This document shows positions 51,611 to 63,554 of a stretch of DNA of 64,000 nt, piece by piece. Position 1 is the stretch's first letter, and every line of letters begins with the position of its first letter. Made by a program: the position numbers and the translations under genes. The DNA is from Ptychodera flava (Eukaryota; Hemichordata; Enteropneusta; Ptychoderidae). The stretch covers positions 10,459,861-10,523,860 of the forward strand of contig NC_091931.1 in the NCBI RefSeq assembly GCF_041260155.1. The letters run 5' to 3'. The notes beneath the pieces were generated by a model, which saw only the letters and a program-made list of their open reading frames with translations, was not told the DNA's origin and searched no databases.

Positions 51611-52848
51611 TATAACTACTTTTCTTAAAAATTCTGTTTCACAACACAACCCGCAACTTATACCAACCTCACTTGGGATGAATGGAGGCTTTTGTTCAGG
51701 TATGAATGTTCAAAAACAAACATATTTATCTTTAATCGATTATGTAAAGCACCTCTTTGTTTGAAAAGTAGGCCTTATTGCAGACTGTATAACATGTTTC
51801 CATTTTCTGCAAAATCTGTAACGGTAGGATATTTTTTAGATTTTTTGGGAAAAGGTTATGCGAAAGAGAACATGTTAACTGGTCAAGATAAATGATCTAT
51901 GCATAAAAAGAGTATGCTCAAACCTATAGATGTATACTTGATCAACATCAAACGTAACATAAAGGCGTGGTTGTTAACAAAACTGAAAGAAATACATGAA
52001 CAGGTAAGATTCTGTTCTCGAAAGTTCCATCTCTAAGTAGAAACCTATTACTCATGGGATTTTTCCCCGAAAAGTAACGTTTATGGCATATTGCAACGGA
52101 AGTTATTTCTTGCTGTTTAACAGTTTGTGTTAAATTATGTTGATAAAAATTAGAAAAGTGTTCCATTGTTTTGAACAGTTTTTGTTTAATTTTATTAAAC
52201 ACAAAGAGAGTTGCGACATTGTGAAAATTTGGTACGTATTGTTTTTGTCAGTGTTTGCAGGACCACATGGATCGGATAAAATATTGCTACTTGTCACGGT
52301 ATTCACAACACGATAAATCAGACAGAACAACTTACTGGGTCTTAGCAGCCCTCAAAATGATCGTCTACACGATGATGTTTAAAACGACCACAGACCATCC
52401 AGCTTATTGTTTTATTCGGCTTAATATTCTTGATGATTTCACTCTCTGTAAATTCCATCTATTTACTTTGAAATACCCCTGAGTCACTAGCTTTCACAGA
52501 ATTTCTTGTCAGTGTTCTTCAATACCAAGCGTAGTGGCTACGTACGCGAAAGTTCCATTGTCAAAACTTACGTCCATACCACGCTATGGCTGGCCGTTTT
52601 CTTTGCTGGTGAAAGAATTCGAAAGACATTCCTAATCATATTAAATCCATCATGATTAAAATAATATCATTTCTGTGCAATAAACCAGAGGTGAATCAAA
52701 AGTGGGGACGGTGAATAAAATTTCCCCAAATCGACGATTACATGCGTATGGGTAGATTTCCACGTAAAAAGCGATTGTGAAGTCACTCAATGAAAACTTG
52801 GGGCTAATATGTTTCAGGATATCTGTTGAAGAAAAGCTATCAACTCAC

Positions 52849-52946
52849 CTGACGCAAGACTCACCAAATATGTCGACGACACTCACACCAACTATGCCAA
52901 AGTCAGGTGCAGAACCGATGAAGTCCCCTTTGAACCTTTTATGATT
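52849..52946 (-). pseudogene. Orphan DEG/ENaC first-exon copy without a start codon
   Basis: The minus strand reads HKRFKGDFIGSAPDFGIVGV then SVVDIFGESCVR, ending in two bases (AG) before the donor GTGAGT. This matches the end of exon 1 in genes 1 and 2 (FADDFGIVGV...RR), including the DFG in place of His-Gly and the same splice phase. No Met lies between the upstream in-frame stop and the homologous region, and no TM1 exon lies nearby before gene 2. It could be a relic of a lost paralog or, less likely, a spliced alternative leader exon for gene 2. Confidence 0.65.
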
Positions 52947-55900
52947 TCATTCAATTTCGTCGAAAGTGTCAGCTTCATCGCAACTATCGAAGAACTGTTA
53001 AGTTCATGGCGTAAGAATGGTTACACCGAGTGGGGCCCTAATCGCCATTGTAACTCGCTTCTCTACACCAAACTTGTAGAATCAATGAATACCATGATTA
53101 ACTTTCTGTTAATCTAACGTAATTGATTATGAGTTTAGTTAGTTGTGACGTTAGATTTTCTTCCTTGTTTATAACTCGGTCTAAAGATGTTATATTCAAG
53201 GTTCCAATTGTATATGCTGACTCTAGCTCTTGCATGCCAATCGGGCAACAGCTGTTCTTGTGTGCAGTGTATCTTCCTCCAGTAATTTCCTCTGTCCACG
53301 GCTAAATGATATCAATTCAACATCAAATAATATGCATCAAAGTTTCTTTATTAATTTCATTCATTTTTGAATTTTTACCCCGTTCAAGTTTTGGTAATTG
53401 GAAGAAAACAATTCTTTCCCCATGGATGGTTTAACAACTTTAGATGACTTAAAATGATCACTGAATTATCTGTCTTTATCAGGTAAATGTTCTGTGACTA
53501 AGTTTCAAGCGGTTTTATTGGTGTGAATGGTATTTATCGCCATACACTAACCGGAGTTATTCGTGCATAACATCGCACCCGAAAGGTCGAGGAGCCATGT
53601 TCGTGCCTTTTCAGTGCACAGATGCACAGACACACACAAAGACACACACATACAAGACGGGCTGTCGTTGTAGGAGAGGTATTTTTACTTGAGTATTCTG
53701 ATGTGAACACGGGAGCCGCAAATAATCAGCATGTTTCCTGCCACGTCATCGTTGCATAAGCAATTAACACAATTATTATTAATTGCTTAGTTTTAAAAGA
53801 AATAGATCATTTAAAATGGGCGTTTTGCTTCCTTGAACTTGTTCTAGGAATGTATCTGACGATCGATTAATCTTCAGACTATTAATTTCTTGTCATAGAG
53901 TTTTTTATTTTGCTTTAATTCCGTTTAGCTGTTATTACAGAAACCTATTGATATAAAACAATTGTCAATAGATCACTTTCCCTACACTATGGCCAATTGA
54001 CCCATAAACAGTATGAATGAACGACTTACAATGAATGACGTCAACTTTGCAGCAAGCGGAACTTCCGTTATATAACGATGACGTAACAATGCGTTTGTTT
54101 GATGTTTACTCGCGTTTCAAAACACCTTGAACCTGAAATCTGCTCACTACGAACATCTAGTGTCAACTATACTTGTCAATCTTGCTCTTATTACATTTAA
54201 ACTTCCAAATAAGTACATCCAGCGTTAGTTTATTGTAATATCTTTTTCTGTTCAGTAAACATACGCCGTTGAAAATATGTCTCTTCAATGTGTAATTTAG
54301 GAAACCGTAAAGTTTGGGAGAAATGATATTTCTTGCCTAACTTAAACGAATGGATTGCTTTATCTCGTGACCAACCTAGAGTTGTATAGGGATTAGCGGA
54401 GCAAAGAAATACCGAACATCCGTAGAATAAAACTTTAAAAATCGCTTTCACGATGTGGAGAGAATTCTATGCATTTGACAGTAAATGAGTCTCATTCCTT
54501 TCAGAAGATGTTTTTGTTTCCATTAAAAATATCTGTGTTTTCATTGATTGGTTTTAATACTTATTGATTTGATTACTGTCACCATTTTTTCACGCTCTGT
54601 TGATTCAGAGAGACGTACATTTTGTTCCGAAATAAGAATTAATGGCGATGCTACTTGTTCGTCTCTGAGATAATACGAGATACCTGTACTGTTTATGAAT
54701 CATATGGTTTTTGCCGCAAGCGACACTTGCACGATGAAGAAAGACTTCTCGCGTCTTTCTTTTGTACATCTTTCCGAACACAGCCGGAACCGACATCTTC
54801 CCTCAAACGTTATCGCTTCCTACAACTCTGACATAAAACGGGACTCATATCACGTACGTGCATCAGACAAATCCATCAGCAATAAGAGATGATCTATGTT
54901 AATATTTTGAAATGTAAATGAAAGACCTACGCGGGGCTCGAACCCACATCCCCGAATACATTTCGGATGCTCTAGTCACAATTTCAAACCCTGTGTTAAT
55001 AACTTGAAAAAAGTCATTCTCCCGTCGGGATATGATTGTCCACGTGACTACAGCTATTACGAGTGTAGCGGCTCCTCTCTGCATTGTAGTCAGCGGTTTT
55101 GGTTCTTAATCAGTTAGCATTGTCACTTCATTAGCCTATACACACCGATAGAAAGTTCGGTCTGATGATTCAAATGTATTCAGTTGTCTGTTAAACAAAA
55201 GGGTGTTGATTGATTCAGAAAATATCATAAATTTTATAGTCCGCTCTTTTTGCAAAATGCAACTCATCGCAATACTGGATCATAAAATGCTCTGTTAAAG
55301 AAAAATAAATGATTGTTTATCTTTTGAACAAAGTGACTGGTACCTTTATTTTTAAATAAAGCATGATATTTTTACGGACATTGAAATGAGTGAAGTGTTC
55401 CCTGGGTATAGTTGTGCTAGCAAAGAATCGTACAGAAAGCTCCTTAAGAGTGAAGGGGCTGATGGGTATCATTTTGTTGCTGACCAACCGATCAATAATT
55501 TCCGGTGAGATTTCCAACAGTTGTGTTTTTATGCCTTGGTCACTGTTAGCTGCAAATATTTGTAAAAAAATGTTCCCTTTTTCTGCTGTGAGTTTCTTGC
55601 CCAGAACTCTTCATAGACTATAAAATAAAGAAATGAATACTTGCAGAACTTATTTATTATAAAATGGCATTCTAAAAGAAAACCCCAGCAGGGAGACGTG
55701 ATACAAAGCACACTCAATATAACATAGATATCATTGTTTTATTGACCGTGAAAATTTGTGCTAGATTTTATAGGCATTGCTGATGTCGTCTGACAACTCC
55801 AATCCTACCTCGGACACTCACGAAAATTGAAATAAAACACATTAGCGGGACATGCAGTTCTTCTGTAAATGCTATAATATCTAGAAATTCGATAGTCCAG

Positions 55901-57474
55901 TATCGGTGTTCATGTTGCAAGAAAACAAAGCTTCATGTCCAATATTTTTACTCTTAGACTATTTGAAATAACTGAAACATGAATATTTTCACTCGTGTGC
56001 ACTTTATGTGTGTAAAGACGACAGGTGCCCATCTCTTTTGATATTAAGATTAAACAGTTCAATTACAATTTAAAAATTCTGATAGGAGGCAAATTTTGAT
56101 GATTATTGTCACTTCTGAAAGATTTGCAAAACATTCTATTAAAAAAATTGCTACCATGACGCTACACTAACTTCGCATTGATGGTTACATGTGTCAATAT
56201 TTAGGAAGAAAATGATTATCTTTTATTAACGTACAAAAAGGTCTTTATTGTCTTATCGGATGATATAGAAGGCATCCTCAGATGAGGTAGTAAGTAATTA
56301 GCGTGGAAGTTGGTTCATTCAAATGTCCGTTTCTCCAAAGTGCAGGATATTCTACCGGCAACTATAATGATAATCATTTATTTGTAACTAAGTCTGAATG
56401 ACGTGAGCAACTGTAATTTTTTTTTTCAAATAAAATCAATAATGTGAGGGATTCGTAATCACATCACATGTTTAAAATCTGTCTATATTTTTTAGTTTCT
56501 CGTGCTCTTTATAATTAAAGGTTTCGTCGCGAAAAGTTCTAAACATCGATCTCGTTACAAATTTCAGGGATCTATAGTGATCCAGGGACTTGAGAATGCT
56601 TGACCTCGGTCTTCGAAAGTCTTCCTTCGATTCAGCTTCTCTTCACCCAAACTAAGTATCCCGCTTTGTTGAGTGGTGGTCAGATCTTACTTTTGTCCCA
56701 CTTCCAAGGATCATCAGGTATCATCGTGTATCACCATGTATGCAGGCTAATGGTTGTTTTACAAGGTGTAGAGATATATACCGCCTTTCTGGTATGGTAC
56801 AGTGTAGTCACTCGTAAATTATTCCCTACTTGTGTTCAACGGAGCTGTTGTCAGATTTCAGGTAAACATAACATGTTCGAGGATGATTACTGCATGTTAC
56901 CCATGTCTTGTCATTGACTATAGTTAACATCAGGCTTAATCTGTGTCCACTGCCAACGCCATCTATGGTCCTAATTACGATAGATAAGGTTTTAGGGGCA
57001 AGGCCCCTTGCGGAGATCCCAAACACTCGTCCATTTTCAGCCAGGTGTACCTTCACTGGTGACACTGTCAACATTGGTCCATTGGTGACGAGTTATCCTT
57101 AGTGAACTTGGTTCACAGAACATAAATCAAACATCACAGGGAAGATGTACAACTGTGCAAGATACCCTATTTTCTCCATCACACAGTATCCTTGGCGAGG
57201 GGTATATATTTCTCTGTTGTAGTTGCTTCAAACAGTGAACAACGAAGAACTTGTGTAATTCGGATAATCTGAAGGTTTAACTCTAACATCTTCTAAAGCT
57301 GTGAGTACAGACGCACAGCTGATGTATTCAATGACGAATATTAAACATAAACAACACCAGCACTGGCTACCATTTCGGTTACACTGTCTTATATGTGCTT
57401 GGATTACTCCTTACTCTGTTTGAACAAACATTCTGTAATTGGAATGCTCTGCATAGTCTAAGATTTTTTCTTTC
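52947..57474. other. Spacer between the orphan exon and channel gene 3
   Basis: No coding exon recognised. A tRNA-like B box lies at 54934-54944 and a short CACA-rich stretch near 53630. Otherwise AT-rich unique-looking sequence. Confidence 0.45.
54922..54990 (-). repeat. tRNA-like sequence (probable SINE head or relic)
   Basis: On the minus strand the sequence contains GTGGGTTCGAGCCCCGCG, a canonical B box with a paired T-arm, preceded by an anticodon-arm-like CATCCGAAATGTATTCGGGG. The A box region is degraded, so this is unlikely to be a working tRNA. Confidence 0.4.
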
Positions 57475-60400
57475 TTAGAACCATTTTCTCTTACAGCATC
57501 CTCTCAAGCAAATATCAAGGATTTCTATAACAGTGAGAACGCTGCCACCAAGCCAGAGACCGAGAGCGCCACCAATATCGCCTGAACGGAAGAACAAACA
57601 AATAAAAATATATGAATATTAATATTTCCTGTTGGAATGAAAACTTCGATAGTAATGCTGAAAATCATGAGGCATAAAGAGCCCCTAAAAACTACGATAC
57701 ATAGGGTTGCTGAAGCTGATGTAAGACAGAATACTAAATGAATAATTACGGACTAATGCCAAGACCTTTATCTTTCAGAGAGTCGCATGCCCCGTTTGAC
57801 CAAAATGCCACAAATCTCACTCAATGGGTATCACTGGTAAGCGTAGCCGATTATTGGAAGGAAATCCCACTTAACAGGGTTGTAGACTGTCAGACGCTTT
57901 GTCACGCAGTTGGTGGTAAAATACAGAGATTGGAACGTTGTCCTGAAACTGTCTTTGGAATCGTCCTCCCTGACACTGAAATATCATTAATCATTGGCTG
58001 TCGGTACGAACCGTAAAATATTGTACTTACATAGCAAACTAAAGAAGTCGTACGCCCTCCGTTGTGTCACTTCATGTACGGTTAACTCTTGGAAGAAAAT
58101 ATCGACCACTGAGGCCTCGTTTCTGTCGGTAAAAGGTAAAATGTGTTCAAAGTGATCATCCGAAAGGGACATAAAAATACATACACGGCGGATGCCAACA
58201 GCGTCCCCATTGGTTAGTTGTAAATATCTCGTTCCATTCTTGGTATTTGTAGACTTGGTCTGACTCTGTGATCTAATGAGTCATTTACAGATTGTTTTCG
58301 ACTATACATTTAGTTTACTTGAAAGACAACGAACGTAGTGATAATGGCTAATATCTGTACCCTGACATTAACTTTGAAACATTGCTATCAAGAGCATTGA
58401 GCAGAAAATTCGCCATGCTAAACATGAAGTGCGGGGACTGTAGTCAAATTTTAAAATGATAGTGGTTCGACTTTTAGGATCCTGTAAATTTGCAATAGCT
58501 ATCACAATGATGAATCTGCTGGGGAAGTATACTTACAGTAGCGTGTCTACATCAGTGCCTGTTTTATTGGCCCAATATTCAGCCAATGTTGGATATATAA
58601 CTTGAGCATGTGACAGGTTGGGTTTGTAGATAACGCGGGAACACGGCACCGGGCAGTCACACTGGGAAGTGTGGTTAGAAAATTCCACTGCAAAATAATC
58701 ATTATCCAAAGTTAGAGCATCGTTGAAAACGTGTATGCGAACCCAGTGTGTTGAATAAGTAACATCATTGGTAGAAGGTATACGGCCTTATTGCACTGGA
58801 CTTCTGCTAAAGCGAAAGAGGGGACTGGGTTGCGGAAAAAGACTAGCACATTGTCAAGGTGTCAATCGTGCCTCTGGGGAAGAGAAATCCGCTGCAAACG
58901 CTCGTTGTACATCAGTCTCGAGGATTTTCAGGAATATTTCATGTACAGGAGTCGCGATTCACTGTGAACAGCAATTTTTTCATAACATACTGTTCGCATG
59001 GACTATGACCTCCCATTTAAACCTATGGCGACGCAGTGCAGATTGAGCAAATTCGTGTATAAACTGACTTTGTTTGCTTCTACTAGTATTTTAACAATTG
59101 TCCTTATTGTGAAATGTGATAAGTGTCCTTTTTATACAGCGATTCATCAAGTTAGACTTGCCTGAGAAACAAGTCCGACAGTAAGTTAGCTATACATTTA
59201 CTATTAGGAATGAAGTGTTAGCTAGAAACCATAACAACGTAACGAGGCGTAAACACACTTGAACTTACACAGAGTGGGTCTTCCACAGTAATACCACTGT
59301 TCAATGTTACACACCGTTGCATTACCTGTAAGAGTCGAGGGCATTAATTCATAATCAAGGCTGGAGAAGAAACATCTTGAAGGAAATCAAGAATCCAGCC
59401 TTGAAGAAAGATTGAAAAGCAAACTGTTATCATATTCTGAGTATAAATGCACAGACAGCTGTAGTAATCCTTGACTGTCACGTTATGTACTAACAGTTAT
59501 CCCTGTATCATTGAGTACCTTTAATTTCTTAGCAACTAGAACGTGATAAAATTTTAGGTTTGTTTGTTAAATTTATCAACTAAATCTTGGAATCTGTCCC
59601 CAAAGCAATTGAAATTCAAAGTATTGAATTGTTCACCACTGTACACGTGATCCGCACTGTTAGCTTTAACATTAAATTTACCTCTTGACAGACAGAGTTT
59701 CAGTTTACGTGCCGAATACTAGATTTGCCATGGTTGACGCAAGGGATACTTATCGTATCGACAAGTTTGAATGAACTCGTACCGAACTACACTTGCATGG
59801 CGCCAACAGTAAAGTTGTAGATAGAAATTGTTTGCTCGCGAAAATTTTAGGCAGGTGCCATGCCCGACAGGATGTTCTAAAATAGTTTTTTCCTGCTTCT
59901 ACATTCTGGCTGTTGGACACAAATATTATACTTTTGCAATTGTATAGTTTTTTAAGTCAATGTGATTCCATTCCACATGGATTGCTTCCGTGTGGCTGAG
60001 TTTTGCCGTATTTTCTACCCTGGGTTGGTAGCTCTGCTGGTGGACAGAATTGTCCCCGAGGTTAAAGCGATGAATTCGTTTCTTCGCTTCGATAAAGTTT
60101 GTATGTGTGCGATGTGTGATAGTGGGCATGCGTGCGTGAGTGCTTCACGAACTCTACAACGTGTGGAGCAGTCTCAGTCAGAAAAATGTAACAACTTAGC
60201 CGGCTATTGAACCACTCTTTTTTGGGAGTGGAGATTTAGCCGAGCGGTTTTCTCTGTGGCCTCTCCGCTAGGCGACTGATGCCGTATGTTGTGGGTTTCG
60301 AACCCGATTGAAAACTAGCCGTATTTGATCAATGCGACTATATCTACATGTAATGTTCAGAAAGGAGTTTGTAAGTGCAGGCTATCGCACTTTTGGTCAT

Positions 60401-63400
60401 CAGTTTGTAAAAGTCACGAGGAGTAACGGTACGTTTACGGTTGTTATCACGACACTTTTGGTCATCAGTTTGTAAAAGTCACGAGGACGCAGGCCTCGTG
60501 ACTTTTACAAACTGATGACACTTTTGGTCATCAGTTTGTAAAAGTCACGAGGACGCAGGCCTCGTGACTTTTACAAACTGATGACCAAAAGTGTCGTGAT
60601 AACAACCGTAAACGTACCGTTACGAGTTGTGATAACCGACTTATACCACGACAAACACAAATTTGGCCAGAATTGCGATGGTTGCCTTTGCCATCATTTC
60701 GAATGTCACCGTGACTTGAATGACGACCGTTCATTTAACAATCTATCGGCATACCAATGGGTACAAATTGTGCACCACTTCTTGCTGACTTATTTCTGTA
60801 TTCATATGAAGCAGAGTTCCTACAATCTCTCTACAAAGCAGGGTCTAAAAAACTTTCAAGGCGTTTTAACAACACGCACAGATATATTGATGATCTGATT
60901 AGTCTAGGCAATCCAGACATATCAAATTACTTACATCATATCTACCCTGATGAGTTGGAAATCAAAGAAACAACTGAGGGTAAGAACTCAGCTTCATATC
61001 TTGATCTGTTCCTACAAGTGGGTACTAATGGGCTACACACTAAGCTGTATGACAAAAGGGATGATTTCGATTTTGAAATCATAAATTATCCCAACTTATC
61101 AAGTAATATTTCATCTGCACCTGCTTATGGTGTGTACGTGTCTCAACTTCTCAGATATTGTAGGGCTTGTGATTCCTACGCTGATTTTCAAATGAGACAC
61201 AGCTTATTAGTATCAAAACTAGTGAGACAGGGATATACATCCAAAAGACTCGTGAGGATTTTAAAAAAATTATACGGTCGATATGACGACATTGTGGCCA
61301 AATATGACACCCCGGTCACTCAAATGATTAGCGACAGCATTCCCGCCGTTGACGTATTACAGTGATCCATACACTGTATCACTTCATACAATATTTAGAC
61401 AATTTTGGGACCAATCCTGACGGGTGTAGCATGCTAGCAGGGTACGCTTACCCATTACGGACACCTGGTACCACCACTAACTATCAGTGGTTCAGGATGG
61501 TCCTACTTAAATTTGTAAATCTCAAATGTCAATGGACCTGGTAATGTATTACCTTGAATGGAAATGATTATTGGACCAGTTTAATGTCATATTACATGTG
61601 AATTAGAACCAAGTACTGAACAGAGCATCTGTGCGGGAGTAAACTGTTTTCTGATTGGTTCGTTCATACACGTCCCTTCCGATTTTTTCTAATCGTCTCT
61701 GCCAAGCGCAGGTGGTGCTGAATGGGCTGCTTTTTGATTGGCTTATTTGAGTTTCCACACGCTCAGAGGCTCAAGTGAGCGCTCAAATCAATTAACTGTT
61801 TATGAAGTCTCACCACGTGTACTGCCCTATCCCTAGCTAAAGTTCTCGGTTTGTACTTGGCTCCTGGAGAGCATACATGGACGCTGCTCAATATTCCGAT
61901 ATTCAACTATGACAGCGATATTGAACGTTTTGTGTCACAATATGATAAAGCAGATACCAATGAGGAAATAGCGGAGGAGGCAGCATTCACCCTAACAAAA
62001 ACACAAGACTGGTCACGTTTTGCAGCTCCAGTCGACGCGGAAGATATCCTAAAATTCAACGTTCATGTGTGCCAGAGAACACGAGGAGAGCGACCAACTG
62101 GGATGTTACAGTCTGCGATACCTGGGGTCCGGATGAGGAATGAACGTATCAGTAAATCAGGCTGTGGAAGTAGTGAAGTGTTCACATTTGTGCCTGCAAT
62201 ATCGTATGATATCGAAGCGAGGGAACTCAATTTGGGCTTTGTCGTTTCGTGGTTGAAGTTCGTCGAGTGGATGGGACAGAATATTCATCACAAAGTTTGA
62301 GAGCTTTGTGTCGTAGCATTCAGTGGTATTTGCGTGACGAATGTCGTCGGCGAGAATTAATGCACTGCAAGAACAAAAGGTCACATGACCTAGAGTGGTA
62401 TAAATAACCATATTGCACTGACCTTGAACTAACACTTTTAACCGACTTTTCGAAAAGTAACACCTATCGGAATGTTTATTGATATCTTACCTGGCATATA
62501 AAACAATCGACATCCACAGATTTGAACCACAAACTCGGTCATACACTCTATCCGACAAGAATTCCTGGTGTATTTGCTGTGATATAACAGTGGCTTATCC
62601 TGGCAGATGCCGTGTGGTGGCGGTAGATTTGTAATCTGAAAGTAGTTGCCATAAACTGGTGATTCATACGATTGCTTAAAAAGCCGTGGTTCCACAAATC
62701 TTGCTGTTTGTGAACAGCAAAGTGAAAAGGATGTCCGAATGAGCGGTATGGACTCAAAAATTTACAGTTTTCACCACTATGCAGAATTGTTTATTATACG
62801 AGTAAAAGTTCACAAAAACGGAAATGCATTATTCGAAGAGACTAGAATGTCAAGTTCAGCTTGCCTCGACAGGAAAGCTTTGACATTCTTTCACCAATTG
62901 ATCTCTGGCCAGATCAGTATATGTGTACTACTCACATTTGTTATTTCGATGCCAATCTTGACGTGTTCGCCGGGAGATAAAGCAAAGCCAAGGTCAGCAA
63001 CCAAGGGAACATCTCCTTGAGAATAGAGCATCAGCTGAAACCCAGCGCCACTCTCTTGACCGATGTTATACTCTGAGATTTGCGTCAGAAGAATCATTTG
63101 TAGTCCGAAAGATTTACCTGTTGTGAGTAACAATAGAAAGAAAAAAAAACGTCTGAAAGGTCAGTCAGGGTCACATCGTGTTCAAGGGTGTCATGACTTT
63201 CTCGGTGGAGTGACGTGTCAAAAGGACTAAGGTCAAGTGTAGAGTCCTTCCATAGTCACTGGCTTTTTGGATGCATGAACACTATGAATAAAAGGTAAAT
63301 TGAGATAATTCAAATACAAATACGCGGATCAATGACATACAATTATACCGATTATTTTCATTAGTACGATTCGTTTCTACAAAGCTACTTCCGGTCGGTA

Positions 63401-63554
63401 AAATGTGTGAGAAAAGGATTTGCATGTACCTGTGCCGTACACCTTACGTAATTGATGTCCATCTTCCCCGGTGTTAAAAGCATAACAAACACCAAAGTCT
63501 GTCAGGATGGTTTTGAAAACATCTTTTGTCATGGTAACACCTTTCCAAAAAGCC
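57475..63554 (-). CDS. DEG/ENaC family sodium channel subunit, gene 3 (partial, last seven exons)
   Basis: Exons 4-10 of the shared plan: 63554-63430, 63117-62936, 62635-62491, 59325-59269, 58687-58537, 58122-58031, 57581-57475. Lengths 125, 182, 145, 57, 151, 92 and 107 equal those of gene 1 and every junction is in phase. Exons 1-3 (cytosolic domain, TM1, finger) lie beyond the window. Motifs: AFWKGVTMTKD, TDFGVCYAFNTGED, SGAGFQLMLYSQGDVPLV, ITNLPPPHG, YTRNSCRIEC, ICGCRLFYMPG, CDCPVPCSRV, VVDIFFQELTV, pore DIGGALGLWLGGSVLTVIE and end RGCCKRKWF. Intact over the visible part. The intron between exons 6 and 7 (3.2 kb) hosts a reverse-transcriptase fragment, a large palindrome, a tRNA-like sequence and an unassigned 149-codon frame on the other strand. 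Confidence 0.92.
60227..60316 (+). repeat. tRNA-derived sequence (SINE head or tRNA relic, Ser/Leu-like)
   Basis: TAGCCGAGCGG at 60237-60247 is a perfect A box. GTGGGTTTCGAACCC at about 60290-60305 is a B-box/T-arm with one extra base. The spacing fits a tRNA with a long variable arm. Terminal stem pairing is poor, which favours a SINE or relic over a functional tRNA. Confidence 0.45.
60424..60621. repeat. Nested perfect palindromes beside the reverse-transcriptase fragment
   Basis: A block beginning TTTTGGTCATCAGTTTGTAA and ending GTCACGAGG occurs in direct orientation at 60390, 60454 and 60520, and inverted at about 60493 and 60559. ACGCAGG forms the hairpin loops. Outer arms TAACGGTACGTTTACGGTTG (60424) and its complement (to 60621) enclose two tandem hairpins. 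Confidence 0.85.
60622..61550 (+). mobile_element. Reverse-transcriptase fragment of a Penelope-like-looking retroelement (fossil)
   Basis: The readable part (60757-61365) includes GTNCAPLLADLFLYSYE, the catalytic-type RYIDDLIS, SASYLDLFLQVGTNG, KLYDKRDDFDFEI and YGVYVSQLLRYCRACDSY, a reverse-transcriptase core and thumb. A conserved-looking tail (GTGTAGCATGCTAGCAGGG) follows. The 5' part is missing and the element is broken. Assignment to Penelope-like elements is tentative; no endonuclease domain or LTR is visible. It lies antisense in an intron of channel gene 3. Confidence 0.65.
61851..62300 (+). other. Unassigned 149-codon open frame in a channel gene 3 intron
   Basis: The frame is open from before 61836 and ends TGA at 62300. 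It contains ERFVSQYDKADTNEEIAEEA and SKSGCGSSEVFTFVPAISYD. Amino-acid use looks protein-like (balanced, few stop-prone codons), but there is no domain I recognise, no strong ATG at the start (the first codons are TTG) and no poly(A) signal. A CCTATCCCTAG just upstream could be an acceptor, so it may be an exon of a nested gene or part of an unknown mobile element. Confidence 0.3.

Noticed and set aside
57738-58016. 92-codon plus-strand open frame in a channel gene 3 intron
   Set aside because: No motif, and its end overlaps the donor region of exon 9 antisense. Most likely chance.
60227-60316. Functional tRNA gene
   Set aside because: The A and B boxes are present, but the T-arm has an extra base and the acceptor stem does not pair, so a tRNA-derived repeat is more likely.
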